Positions 54,874 to 62,264 of a DNA stretch of 64,000 nucleotides are shown one piece after another. The stretch comes from Bradyrhizobium embrapense (lineage in GTDB: Bacteria; Pseudomonadota; Alphaproteobacteria; Rhizobiales; Xanthobacteraceae). Under the pieces are notes generated by a model. The model did not search any database. It was not told where the DNA came from and worked only from the letters and a program-made list of their open reading frames with translations. The DNA lies in NCBI RefSeq assembly GCF_001189235.2, contig NZ_LFIP02000005.1:310001-374000 (forward strand), written 5' to 3'. Every line of letters starts with the position of its first letter. Within the stretch, counting starts at the first letter, position 1. The position numbers were made by a program, and so were the translations under genes.

Positions 54874-56676
54874 ATGACCGCCCAGCCGCTGCTCGACGTT
54901 CAGGACCTCACCGTCGAGTTCACCACCCGTCGCGGCATCGTCAAGGCGGTGCAGCACGTCAACATCTCCGTGGGTAAGGGCGAGACCGTCGGCATCGTCG
55001 GCGAGTCCGGCTCCGGCAAGTCGGTGACATCCTATGCCGTGATGCGCATCCTCGACCGGGCGGGGCGGATCGCCGAGGGTTCGGTGATGTTCTCCGGCAT
55101 CGACGTCAAGGCAGCCTCGGAGAGCCAGATGCGCGATCTGCGCGGCCGCGAAGTCTCGATGATCTTCCAGAACCCGCGCGCCGCCCTCAATCCGATCCGC
55201 AAGGTCGGGCACCAGATCGAGGACGTGCTGCGCCAGCATGTGCAGCAGGCGCAGGTCACCGATCGCGGCGAGACCGCGATCGAGGCGCTGGAGCAGGTCA
55301 AGATCGCGCGCCCGCGCGAGCGCTATCACGCCTATCCGTTCGAACTCTCCGGCGGCATGTGCCAGCGCGTCGTCATCGCGCTGGCGCTGGCCTGCAACCC
55401 GCAGCTTCTGATCGCCGACGAGCCGACCACCGGCCTCGACGTCACCACCCAGAAGGCGGTGATGGACCTGATCGTGGAGCTGACCCGGCGCCGGGCGATG
55501 TCGACGATCCTGATCACGCACGATCTCGGCCTCGCCGCGGCCTATTGTGACCGCGTCGTGGTGATGGAGAAGGGCCGCGTGGTCGAGACCGCGAAGTCCG
55601 CCGACATATTCGCCGCGCCCCAGCATGACTACACGAAGAAGCTGATGCGCGCGACGCCGCGGCTCGGGGTGTCATTGCGCGATCTGCTCCCGGAGGAAGA
55701 CTCTTCCGCCTCGCCCCGCGTGCGGGGAGAGGCCGACACGCAGAGCGTGGCGGGTGAGGGGGGCTCTCCAAGCACTGTGCTCGTGGAGAGTCCCCCTCAC
55801 CCCAACCCTCTCCCCGCAAGCGGGGAGAGGGAGCGGATGCAACCGCTTCTTTCCGTCGAAAAGCTCGTCAAAGAATATCCCCGCCAGGGCGCAGGCTCGG
55901 TGCTCACAAAGCTGTTCGGCCGCAAGCCGCCGGTCGAGGAAGACATCTTCCGCGCCGTCGACGGCATCAGCTTTTCGGTCGATCATGGCGAGAGCGTCGG
56001 GCTGGTCGGCGAATCCGGTTGCGGCAAGTCGACGACATCGATGATGGTGATGCGGCTCTTGGACCAGACCTCCGGCCGCATCATGTTCGACGGCGAGGAC
56101 ATCGGCGCCATCGCGCCGCAGTCCTTCGCACGGCTGCCGCGGCGCAGCCAGATCCAGATGGTGTTCCAGGATCCGACCGACAGCCTCAACCCGCGCTTCA
56201 CCGCGGCGCGCGCCATCGCCGACCCGATCATGCAGCTCGGCGATATCAGGGGGCGCGACGCGCTGCGCGACCGCTGCGAGGAGCTCGCGCGGCTGGTCGG
56301 CCTGCCGGTCAATCTGCTGGATCGTTTTCCGCATCAACTGTCCGGCGGCCAGAAGGCCCGCGTCGGCATCGCGCGCGCGATTGCGCTGCACCCGAAGCTC
56401 GTCATTCTCGACGAGCCGACCGCAGCACTCGACGTCTCGGTGCAGGCGGTGGTGCTCAATCTGCTGCAGGATCTCAAGCAGTCGATGGGCATGAGCTATC
56501 TGTTCGTGTCGCACGATCTCAACGTGGTGCGCCTGCTGTGTGATCGCGTCATCGTGATGCGCTCGGGGCGCATCGTCGAGCAGGGCACATCCGAACATGT
56601 CTTGGGCAATCCGCAGGATGCCTATACAAGGGAGCTGCTCACGGCGATCCCGCATCCGCCGTTGCCGGTCTGTTGA
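54874..56676 (+). CDS. ABC transporter ATP-binding protein, fused DppD-DppF type, with repeat-encoded linker
   Basis: 600 aa with two complete ATPase halves. First half (1-275): Walker A GESGSGKS, signature LSGGMCQR, Walker B LLIADEPTTGLD. Second half (about 323-600): Walker A GESGCGKS, signature LSGGQKAR, Walker B LVILDEPTAALD. The linker (residues about 279-320: SSASPRVRGEADTQSVAGEG through ESPPHPNPLPASGERER) is the translation of the palindromic repeat at 55709-55833. The repeat keeps the frame open. Both sites look active. The linker itself should be unstructured. Confidence 0.93.
   Translation: MTAQPLLDVQDLTVEFTTRRGIVKAVQHVNISVGKGETVGIVGESGSGKSVTSYAVMRILDRAGRIAEGSVMFSGIDVKAASESQMRDLRGREVSMIFQNPRAALNPIRKVGHQIEDVLRQHVQQAQVTDRGETAIEALEQVKIARPRERYHAYPFELSGGMCQRVVIALALACNPQLLIADEPTTGLDVTTQKAVMDLIVELTRRRAMSTILITHDLGLAAAYCDRVVVMEKGRVVETAKSADIFAAPQHDYTKKLMRATPRLGVSLRDLLPEEDSSASPRVRGEADTQSVAGEGGSPSTVLVESPPHPNPLPASGERERMQPLLSVEKLVKEYPRQGAGSVLTKLFGRKPPVEEDIFRAVDGISFSVDHGESVGLVGESGCGKSTTSMMVMRLLDQTSGRIMFDGEDIGAIAPQSFARLPRRSQIQMVFQDPTDSLNPRFTAARAIADPIMQLGDIRGRDALRDRCEELARLVGLPVNLLDRFPHQLSGGQKARVGIARAIALHPKLVILDEPTAALDVSVQAVVLNLLQDLKQSMGMSYLFVSHDLNVVRLLCDRVIVMRSGRIVEQGTSEHVLGNPQDAYTRELLTAIPHPPLPVC
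55709..55833. repeat. CCCTCACCCCAACCCTCTCCCC repeat inside the ABC ATPase gene
   Basis: TCGCCCCGCGTGCGGGGAGA, GTGGCGGGTGAGGGGGG and CCCCCTCACCCCAACCCTCT then CCCCGCAAGCGGGGAGAGGG match the intergenic element at 36848-36994 in order and spacing. Here it lies in frame in the linker between the two ATPase domains. Confidence 0.85.
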
Positions 56677-56695
56677 GAAACACATTGGGAGCGAA

Positions 56696-56875
56696 ATGGC
56701 CGATCAACTCGACGACTATGTGAGCGCTATCGCAAACGCGATGGGGTTGCCGTTGGAAGACGCCTGGCGTCCGGCGGTGCGGGCAAATCTCGAGGTCGCG
56801 CTGCGGCTGGCGCGGCTGGTCGATGACTTCCCGCTGCCCGATGAGCTCGTGTCGGCCGCCGTCTATTCGACCTGA
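56696..56875 (+). CDS. atzG: AtzG-like small subunit (DUF4089)
   Basis: 59 aa; GGGAG lies five bases before the ATG. The sequence DQLDDYVSAIANAMGLPLED and FPLPDELVSAAVYST matches DUF4089/AtzG-like proteins, which resemble GatC and bind the amidase AtzE. AtzE is encoded seven bases downstream. The small subunit is thought to stabilise the amidase. It is short but well supported by context. Confidence 0.88.
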   Translation: MADQLDDYVSAIANAMGLPLEDAWRPAVRANLEVALRLARLVDDFPLPDELVSAAVYST

Positions 56876-56882
56876 GATCGCG

Positions 56883-58280
56883 ATGTCCGAAACTCCCACT
56901 GCCATGTCGGCCGCCGAAATCGCGCAGGCCGTCTCAAACCGCAAGCTCACGGCCCTCGCCGCCACCGAGGCTGCGCTCGCACGCATCACAGCGCACGACA
57001 AGGTCCTCAATGCCTTCACCGACGTCACCGCCGATCTCGCGCGCAGCCAAGCCAAGGCTGTCGATGCCGCGATCGCGGCGGGCCAATCGGCAGGCCCGCT
57101 TGCCGGCGTGCCCTTCGCCGTGAAGAATCTGTTCGACGTGAAAGGCCTCTCGACCCGCGCCGGCTCGAAGATCAACCGCGATCTGCCGCCGTCCCCGCGC
57201 GATGCCACGCTGATCGAGCGGATGGAAGCGGCCGGCGCCGTGCTGGTCGGCGCGCTCAATATGGGCGAATACGCCTACGACTTCACCGGCGAGAACGTGC
57301 ATGACGGTCCGTCGCGCAATCCGCATGATCGGACGCGGATGGCCGGCGGCTCCTCGGGCGGCTCCGGCAGCGCCGTCGGCGGCGCGCTGGTGCCGATCGC
57401 GCTCGGCTCCGACACCAACGGCTCGATCCGGGTGCCGTCGTCATTCTGCGGCACGTTCGGCCTGAAGCCGACCTATGGCCGGCTGTCGCGCGCGCGCTCG
57501 TTTCCGTTCGTCGCAAGCCTCGATCACCTCGGCCCGTTTGCGCGCAGCGTGACAGATCTCGCGCTCGCCTATGACGTCATGCAGGGGCCCGACGTTGAGG
57601 ATCCGGCCTGCGTCGCGCGAGCGGTCGAGCCGACGGTGCCGCTGCTGTCCGAGGGCATCGGTGGGCTGCGAGTTGCAATCGCCGGCGGCTATTTCCAGCA
57701 GAATCTGCTGCCGGAGGCGGTCGAAGCGGTCGCGCGCGTTGCCAAGGCGCTCGGCGCGACGCAGACCGTGGAGCTGCCCGAAGCGGCGCGTGCCCGCGCG
57801 GCCGCCTTCATCATGACCACGACCGAGGGCGCCGCGCTGCACCTCGATCGGCTGCGCAAGCGCCCCAACGATTTCGATCCGGCGGTGCGCGACCGCCTCG
57901 TCGCGGGCGCGATGGTGCCGGCGGTCTATGTCGACAGGGCGCAGAAATTTCGTCGCTGGTTCCGCGCCAGGGTGCTCGAGCTGTTCCAGTCGGTCGACGT
58001 GATCCTGGCACCGGCAACGCCGTGTGTGGCGCCGAAGATCGGTCAGGCCACCTTCACGCTCGACGGGGTCGAGCTTCCGGTCCGCCCCAATATCGGCATC
58101 CACACCCAGCCAATCTCCTTCATCGGCCTGCCGGTGGCCGCCGTGCCGGTGCCGCTTGAACCGATGCCGATCGGCGTCCAGATCATCGCCGCGCCGTGGC
58201 GCGAGGATATCGCGCTGCGGGTCGCCCACGCGCTGGAACAGATGGGTGTCGTGGCGGCTCCCGCGCCAAGAGGACTCTAG
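56883..58280 (+). CDS. atzE: AtzE-family amidohydrolase (1-carboxybiuret hydrolase-like)
   Basis: 465 aa, amidase-signature enzyme. The Ser-cisSer-Lys triad is visible: Lys in FAVKNLFDVKG, cis-Ser in GGSSGGSGSAVGG and nucleophile Ser in SDTNGSIRVPSSFCG. AtzE with AtzG hydrolyses 1-carboxybiuret to urea-1,3-dicarboxylate and ammonia in cyanurate breakdown. Related proteins occur in other ureide pathways, so the exact substrate here is inferred. The ATG at 56883 lies seven bases after atzG; the open frame extends back to 56823. It is followed after one base by the AtzH-like gene. Confidence 0.9.
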   Translation: MSETPTAMSAAEIAQAVSNRKLTALAATEAALARITAHDKVLNAFTDVTADLARSQAKAVDAAIAAGQSAGPLAGVPFAVKNLFDVKGLSTRAGSKINRDLPPSPRDATLIERMEAAGAVLVGALNMGEYAYDFTGENVHDGPSRNPHDRTRMAGGSSGGSGSAVGGALVPIALGSDTNGSIRVPSSFCGTFGLKPTYGRLSRARSFPFVASLDHLGPFARSVTDLALAYDVMQGPDVEDPACVARAVEPTVPLLSEGIGGLRVAIAGGYFQQNLLPEAVEAVARVAKALGATQTVELPEAARARAAAFIMTTTEGAALHLDRLRKRPNDFDPAVRDRLVAGAMVPAVYVDRAQKFRRWFRARVLELFQSVDVILAPATPCVAPKIGQATFTLDGVELPVRPNIGIHTQPISFIGLPVAAVPVPLEPMPIGVQIIAAPWREDIALRVAHALEQMGVVAAPAPRGL

Positions 58281-58281
58281 A

Positions 58282-58674
58282 ATGGAAATCGATCTTCCCG
58301 ACGTGCTCGCCGAGGTTACCGCGCAGTTCGAGCGCTACGAGCAGGCGCTGGTCTCGAACGATGTCACCGTGCTCGACGAGCTGTTCCGCAACGACAGCCG
58401 CACGCTGCGCTATGGCATCGGCGAGAACCTTTATGGCTATGCCGAGATCATGGCGTTTCGCGCCGGGCGCCCGGCGGTCGGCCTGATGCGCAAGATCGAC
58501 CGAACCGTGATCACGACCTATGGCCGCGACACTGCGATCGCCTCGACGCTGTTCTATCGGGACAGCGCGCCGGGTCGGGTGGGACGGCAGATGCAGACAT
58601 GGATTCGCTTCCCCGAGGGCTGGAGAATCGTCGCCGCCCATGTCAGCGTCATCGATGAACCAAAGGGGGCCTGA
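58282..58674 (+). CDS. AtzH/HpxZ-like NTF2-fold protein
   Basis: 130 aa, NTF2-like fold (DVLAEVTAQFERYEQALVSN, FRNDSRTLRYGIGENLYGYA, RVGRQMQTWIRFPEGWRIVA and AHVSV). Members are annotated as oxalurate-catabolism protein HpxZ or AtzH-like and travel with AtzE-type amidases. A role in decarboxylating the dicarboxyurea intermediate has been proposed for AtzH. Whether this copy does so, or works on an oxalurate-type compound, cannot be read from sequence. Its ATG starts one base after the atzE stop. Confidence 0.85.
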   Translation: MEIDLPDVLAEVTAQFERYEQALVSNDVTVLDELFRNDSRTLRYGIGENLYGYAEIMAFRAGRPAVGLMRKIDRTVITTYGRDTAIASTLFYRDSAPGRVGRQMQTWIRFPEGWRIVAAHVSVIDEPKGA

Positions 58675-58702
58675 CCAGCGTGCTTGAAAGGGCGTTTCAG
58701 CC

Positions 58703-59440
58703 ATGAGCCTGGACGATCTTCCGACCCGCGCGCCGTCGGCACAGGGCACCGAGCCGGAGCCGCAGGTGCGGCGTGTCGATCGCGCCTCATCGCTGGTCGA
58801 CAAGACCACCCGCGCCGAGGAACTGCGGCTGCAGCTCGCCGACGAGATCGTGCGCGGCACGCTGCCGCCCGGCGCCGGGCTCGATGAAACCGATCTGGCG
58901 CGCCGCTTCAACGTCTCGCGCACGCCGGTGCGCGAGGCGCTGCGGCAGCTCGCCGCCAGCGGCCTGATCGACGCGCGCGCGCATCGTGGTGCGGTGGTGG
59001 CGCGGCCGTCGCTCGAGCGGCTCACCGGCATGTTCGAGGCGATGGCCGAACTCGAGGCGATGTGCGCCGGCCTTGCCGCCGAGCGGATGACGCCGGCGGA
59101 GCGCCACGCGCTGGAAGCGGTTCACGAAGAGCTGCGGGTCTTGAGCTACACCGGCAATCCCGAGCGCTTCCACGAGGTCAATGAGCGCTTCCACAACGCG
59201 ATCTACTCCGGCTCCCAGAACGCCTATATCGCCGAGATCACGCTGGCGACGCGGGTGCGCGTGCAGCCGTTCCGCCGCGCCCAGTTCCGCAACCTCGGGC
59301 GCCTCGCCAAATCCCACGCCGAGCACGACCGCGTCGTCGTCGCCATCCTGCGCGGCGACAAGATCGGTGCTGCGGCGGCGATGCGCGCCCATATCGAGCA
59401 GGTGCGCGGGGAATACGAGACCTACGCGGTGTCGGTGTAG
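58703..59440 (+). CDS. GntR-family regulator, FCD (FadR-C) type
   Basis: 245 aa. A winged-helix domain (about 38-105) has LADEIVRGTLPPGAGLDETD and LARRFNVSRTPVREALRQLA, then an FCD ligand-binding domain (about 110-230) with the metal-site histidines in RFHEVNERFHNAIY and KSHAEHDRVV, plus AAMRAHIEQV. It lies 28 bp after the AtzH-like gene on the same strand, so it is probably autoregulated with the operon. The likely inducer is a pathway intermediate. Candidate operators are at 50788 and 61470. Confidence 0.92.
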   Translation: MSLDDLPTRAPSAQGTEPEPQVRRVDRASSLVDKTTRAEELRLQLADEIVRGTLPPGAGLDETDLARRFNVSRTPVREALRQLAASGLIDARAHRGAVVARPSLERLTGMFEAMAELEAMCAGLAAERMTPAERHALEAVHEELRVLSYTGNPERFHEVNERFHNAIYSGSQNAYIAEITLATRVRVQPFRRAQFRNLGRLAKSHAEHDRVVVAILRGDKIGAAAAMRAHIEQVRGEYETYAVSV

Positions 59441-59456
59441 GTCTAGCGCAGCTCTC

Positions 59457-59585
59457 GTCATTCCGGGGCGCCGCAAGGCGGCGAGCCCGGAATCCATTCT
59501 TCCGCACCTGACGTAGAGGACTTCCAGCGACCGTCGTTGCCGCGAAATGGATTCCGGGCTCGCGCTGCGCGCGCCCCGGAATGAC
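59457..59585. repeat. Palindromic repeat, GTCATTCCGGGGC family
   Basis: Second copy: GTCATTCCGGGGCGCCGCAA and CCCGGAATCCATT are mirrored by AATGGATTCCGGG and GCGCCCCGGAATGAC. It lies between the convergent GntR and allophanate hydrolase genes, where a two-way terminator would be expected. Confidence 0.85.
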
Positions 59586-59597
59586 AAGGGGAGGTGG

Positions 59598-61385
59598 TTA
59601 CGCCTTCGCCTTCTCCGCCATGAACGCCCGCCAGCCGCCATAGGCCGAGATATCTTTCGCGCCGGCGATCGCGGCGGGCTCCACGATGAAGCCCTTGACC
59701 TGCCGTCCGTCGGCGAGCCTGATCGTGCCGATCGCCATCGGCGGCGGGATTGCTGCGACGAATTTTCCGAACGCGGCTGGCGACATCGCCCACAGTTCGA
59801 GCTTGATCGCATGACCCGCACCCGCCTCGATGCGCAGCATGCCGGGTTTCGGCGGCGTGGTGTCGAGCGCGTAGAGCTTGTAGTCGGCTGCGGTGGTCGT
59901 CTCTTCCAGCAGGCGCGCGTCGAGCGTGGTCAGTTCGTGGTTCAGTGCCATGCCGGAGAGATGCGCGCCGACCACTGCGATCGTGATCTCGTCGGCGCCG
60001 GCCTGCGCCGGCACTTCGGCCAGCGGCGGCTGCGGCACCGCCTTGGCGCCGACGGCAAGTCCGGTGTCGGCATGGAAGACGCGGCCGATGCCGGCAAGCG
60101 CCGCGTCGCGGCCGGCGGGCGCCAGCAGCGTGATGCCGAACGGCGCGCCGTCGGGCCGCATCGCCGCCGGCAGCGCCAGGCCGCAGAGATCGAGCAGGTT
60201 GACGAAATTGGTGTAGGTGCCGAGCCGCGAGTTGAGCTCGATCGGGTTGGCCAGCACGTCGGCGGTGGAATAGACCGTCGGCGCGGTCGGCAGCACGATC
60301 GCATCGCACTGCGCGAAGGTGCGCGCAGCGACGCGGCGCAGCGCCTGCAGGCGATAGAGCGCGGAGAACGTGTCAGCCGCGGTCGGCCGCGCGCCGCCGA
60401 TCGTGATCTCGCGAGTCACCGGATGGATCGCGTCCGGCGACGACGCCAGCAGGTCGCGGATAACGAGATAGCGCTCGGCAACCCACGGGCCTTCATAGAG
60501 CAGCCGCGCCGTCTCGTAGAACGGCTCGAGGTCGAACTCGACGAGTTCGGCGCCGAGCGTCTGCCAGCGCTTGCACGCCGCGTCATAGGCCTGCTCGGCT
60601 TCGCGATCGCCGAAGAAGATCAATTGGCCGCGCTTGGGAATGCCGAGCTTGAGCTTGGCCGGAAATGCCGCGAGCGGCCCAAGCGGCCGGTCGCGCGAGA
60701 ATGGATCGGCGTCGTCCGGCCCGGCCATCACGGCAAGCGCGGCCAATGCGTCGTCGACGGTGAGCGAGAACACCGAGATGCAGTCGAGCGTGCGGCAGGC
60801 CGGCACCAGTCCCGCGTTCGAGATCAGCCCGAGGCTCGGCTTGAGCCCGACGATGTTGTTGAGCATCGCCGGCACGCGGCCGCTGCCTGCTGTGTCGGTG
60901 CCGAGCGACAGCGGCACGAGGCCCGCGGAGACCGCGACCGCGGAGCCCGAGCTCGATCCACCCGGCACCAGATCGCCGCGCACCGGATTTTTGGGTATGC
61001 CATAGGGCGAGCGCACGCCGACCAGGCCGGTGGCGAACTGGTCGAGATTGGTCTTGCCGATGATGATGGCGCCGGCTGCGCGCAGTCTGGCAACCGCATT
61101 TGAGTCTTGCGCCGGCATGTAAGAGAACGCCGGGCAGGCGGCGGTGGTCGGCAGGCCCTTGACGTCGATATTGTCCTTCACCGCGACCGGCACGCCGTAG
61201 AGCGGCAGCGCCGGGTCTGCGAGCCGCGCGACCTCGGCGAGCGCGTCCTGCTCGTCGCGCAGGCTGATGAAGATGGCGGGGTCGTTGTGCTCGCGGATGC
61301 GCTGGTAGCTGCGCGCCACGGTTTGCGCCGGCGTCATGGTCGAGGTGCGGTGTGCGGCAACGATCGCGGCGACAGTTTCAGTCAC
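59598..61385 (-). CDS. atzF: Allophanate hydrolase (AtzF)
   Basis: 595 aa. The amidase-signature domain (about 25-455) has Lys in VAVKDNIDVKG, cis-Ser in GGSSSGSAVAV and nucleophile Ser in GTDTAGSGRVPAM. A C-terminal allophanate hydrolase domain (about 480-595) follows, with DYKLYALDTTPPKPGMLRIE and VKGFIVEPAAI. It converts allophanate to ammonia and CO2, the last step after AtzE. The GTG at 61385 is preferred, with GAGG eight bases upstream. The sigma-54 promoter at 61455-61470 would start transcription near 61444, which rules out the longer frame start at 61463. ATG 61418 remains possible. Confidence 0.94.
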   Translation of the reverse strand: MTETVAAIVAAHRTSTMTPAQTVARSYQRIREHNDPAIFISLRDEQDALAEVARLADPALPLYGVPVAVKDNIDVKGLPTTAACPAFSYMPAQDSNAVARLRAAGAIIIGKTNLDQFATGLVGVRSPYGIPKNPVRGDLVPGGSSSGSAVAVSAGLVPLSLGTDTAGSGRVPAMLNNIVGLKPSLGLISNAGLVPACRTLDCISVFSLTVDDALAALAVMAGPDDADPFSRDRPLGPLAAFPAKLKLGIPKRGQLIFFGDREAEQAYDAACKRWQTLGAELVEFDLEPFYETARLLYEGPWVAERYLVIRDLLASSPDAIHPVTREITIGGARPTAADTFSALYRLQALRRVAARTFAQCDAIVLPTAPTVYSTADVLANPIELNSRLGTYTNFVNLLDLCGLALPAAMRPDGAPFGITLLAPAGRDAALAGIGRVFHADTGLAVGAKAVPQPPLAEVPAQAGADEITIAVVGAHLSGMALNHELTTLDARLLEETTTAADYKLYALDTTPPKPGMLRIEAGAGHAIKLELWAMSPAAFGKFVAAIPPPMAIGTIRLADGRQVKGFIVEPAAIAGAKDISAYGGWRAFMAEKAKA

Positions 61386-61454
61386 GTGGGTGGCCTCGTC
61401 TCTGGCGCGGCAAGGCATCGGATGCCCGCCGCGAGGAAATTGCAGCCTGATCGA

Positions 61455-61470
61455 AGCAAGCAATGTGCCA
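61455..61470 (-). promoter_or_regulatory. Sigma-54 promoter for allophanate hydrolase
   Basis: On the minus strand the sequence is TGGCACATTGCTTGCT, a full match to TGGCAC-R-N4-TTGC-W, with GG and GC ten bases apart. Transcription would start near 61444, about 60 bases before the GTG. Confidence 0.85.
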
Positions 61471-61481
61471 TTGTGTACAAT
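61470..61481. promoter_or_regulatory. Candidate GntR operator ATTGTGTACAAT
   Basis: ATTGT and ACAAT arms around a two-base centre, abutting the -24 end of the sigma-54 promoter. It is close to the TTGTATACAA type bound by FCD-family GntR proteins, and a related sequence is at 50788. A protein bound here would sit just upstream of the polymerase. Confidence 0.4.
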
Positions 61482-61574
61482 TCGCTCGGGCCCGCCGCGC
61501 GACGGATTACCACACGATATCAGGTGCTTGAAATGGTCGCTGGCGGTTGGAGAAAGCCGGCCTCAACGCGCATC

Positions 61575-61591
61575 TGCTCAATATTAGAGCA
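61575..61591. promoter_or_regulatory. Candidate activator site TGCTC-N7-GAGCA (NtrC-like)
   Basis: TGCTCAATATTAGAGCA is a perfect five-base palindrome with TGC-N11-GCA geometry, about 140 bp upstream of the predicted atzF transcription start. Its sister is at 50759. It lies 12 bp past the MarR gene stop. Confidence 0.5.
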
Positions 61592-61602
61592 GGCGTGATC
61601 GA

Positions 61603-62115
61603 TCAGGTGAAGCCGGCAAGAATCCGCAGCAGATGCTCGCGGTTCTCCTTGCCGATCTTCTCGGCGACATGGCGCTCGTGCTCGGCGGCCAGCCGCTTGA
61701 ACCGGGCCAGCGCAGTCTTGCCGCGCCCGGTCAGATGCAGCGCATGGGAGCGGCGGTCGGTGGCAGAGGGGATCCGGCTGACGAAGTCGCGCGCTTCCAG
61801 GCTGTCGAGCAGATGCACCAGCCGCGCGCGCTCGATCCCGAGCCGCTTCGCGACCGCCATCTGGCTAAGGCCCGGATTGGCTGCGATCACGGTCATGACC
61901 GAATACTGGGTCGGGCGGATATCGACCGCTGCCAGCGTCTTGATGAAATCATGGAAGATCCAGAGCTGGAAGCGCCGCACCGCATAGCCGGCGTGGCCGA
62001 CCAGCGCATCGAGGCCGATGTCGTCGCCGGCATCGCTGCCGGGTCCGCGGCGGCGGATTGTCGCTGTCGTTCCCGTCGCCTTGCGCGATATCTTTTGCCG
62101 GCTCGCCATGAGCAT
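61603..62115 (-). CDS. MarR-family regulator, probably of hydroxycinnamate genes
   Basis: 170 aa. A basic N-terminal tail (1-30) precedes a MarR winged helix: SQMAVAKRLGIERARLVHLL, DSLEARDFVSRIPSATDRRS and then HALHLTGRGKTAL. It is divergent from a feruloyl-CoA synthase gene with a shared 149-bp region containing a perfect palindrome. That is the arrangement of FerR/CouR-type repressors, which are released by hydroxycinnamoyl-CoA. The specific ligand is inferred. ATG 62109 is an alternative start. Confidence 0.88.
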   Translation of the reverse strand: MLMASRQKISRKATGTTATIRRRGPGSDAGDDIGLDALVGHAGYAVRRFQLWIFHDFIKTLAAVDIRPTQYSVMTVIAANPGLSQMAVAKRLGIERARLVHLLDSLEARDFVSRIPSATDRRSHALHLTGRGKTALARFKRLAAEHERHVAEKIGKENREHLLRILAGFT

Positions 62116-62145
62116 AGGCTAGCGCGCCCGAGGCGAGAGGGAAAG

Positions 62146-62166
62146 ATTGTTGTTGACGACAACAAT
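62146..62166. promoter_or_regulatory. Palindromic operator ATTGTTGT-TGACG-ACAACAAT
   Basis: Perfect eight-base arms with a five-base centre, between the divergent MarR and feruloyl-CoA synthase genes (31 bp from the MarR start, 98 bp from the synthase start). Size and position suit a MarR dimer controlling both genes. Confidence 0.75.
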
Positions 62167-62264
62167 TGATGTCCGCAACATTATGACCAAAGAGCCCGGC
62201 CGGGACTTCGCCGCCGCACCCTGTTGCGGCGCGATCCCGATCAGACACGGGCGAGGAGGAAACC

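Noticed and set aside
61386..61463. N-terminal extension of allophanate hydrolase to 61463
   Set aside because: The region overlaps the sigma-54 promoter, so most of the extension would not be in the transcript.
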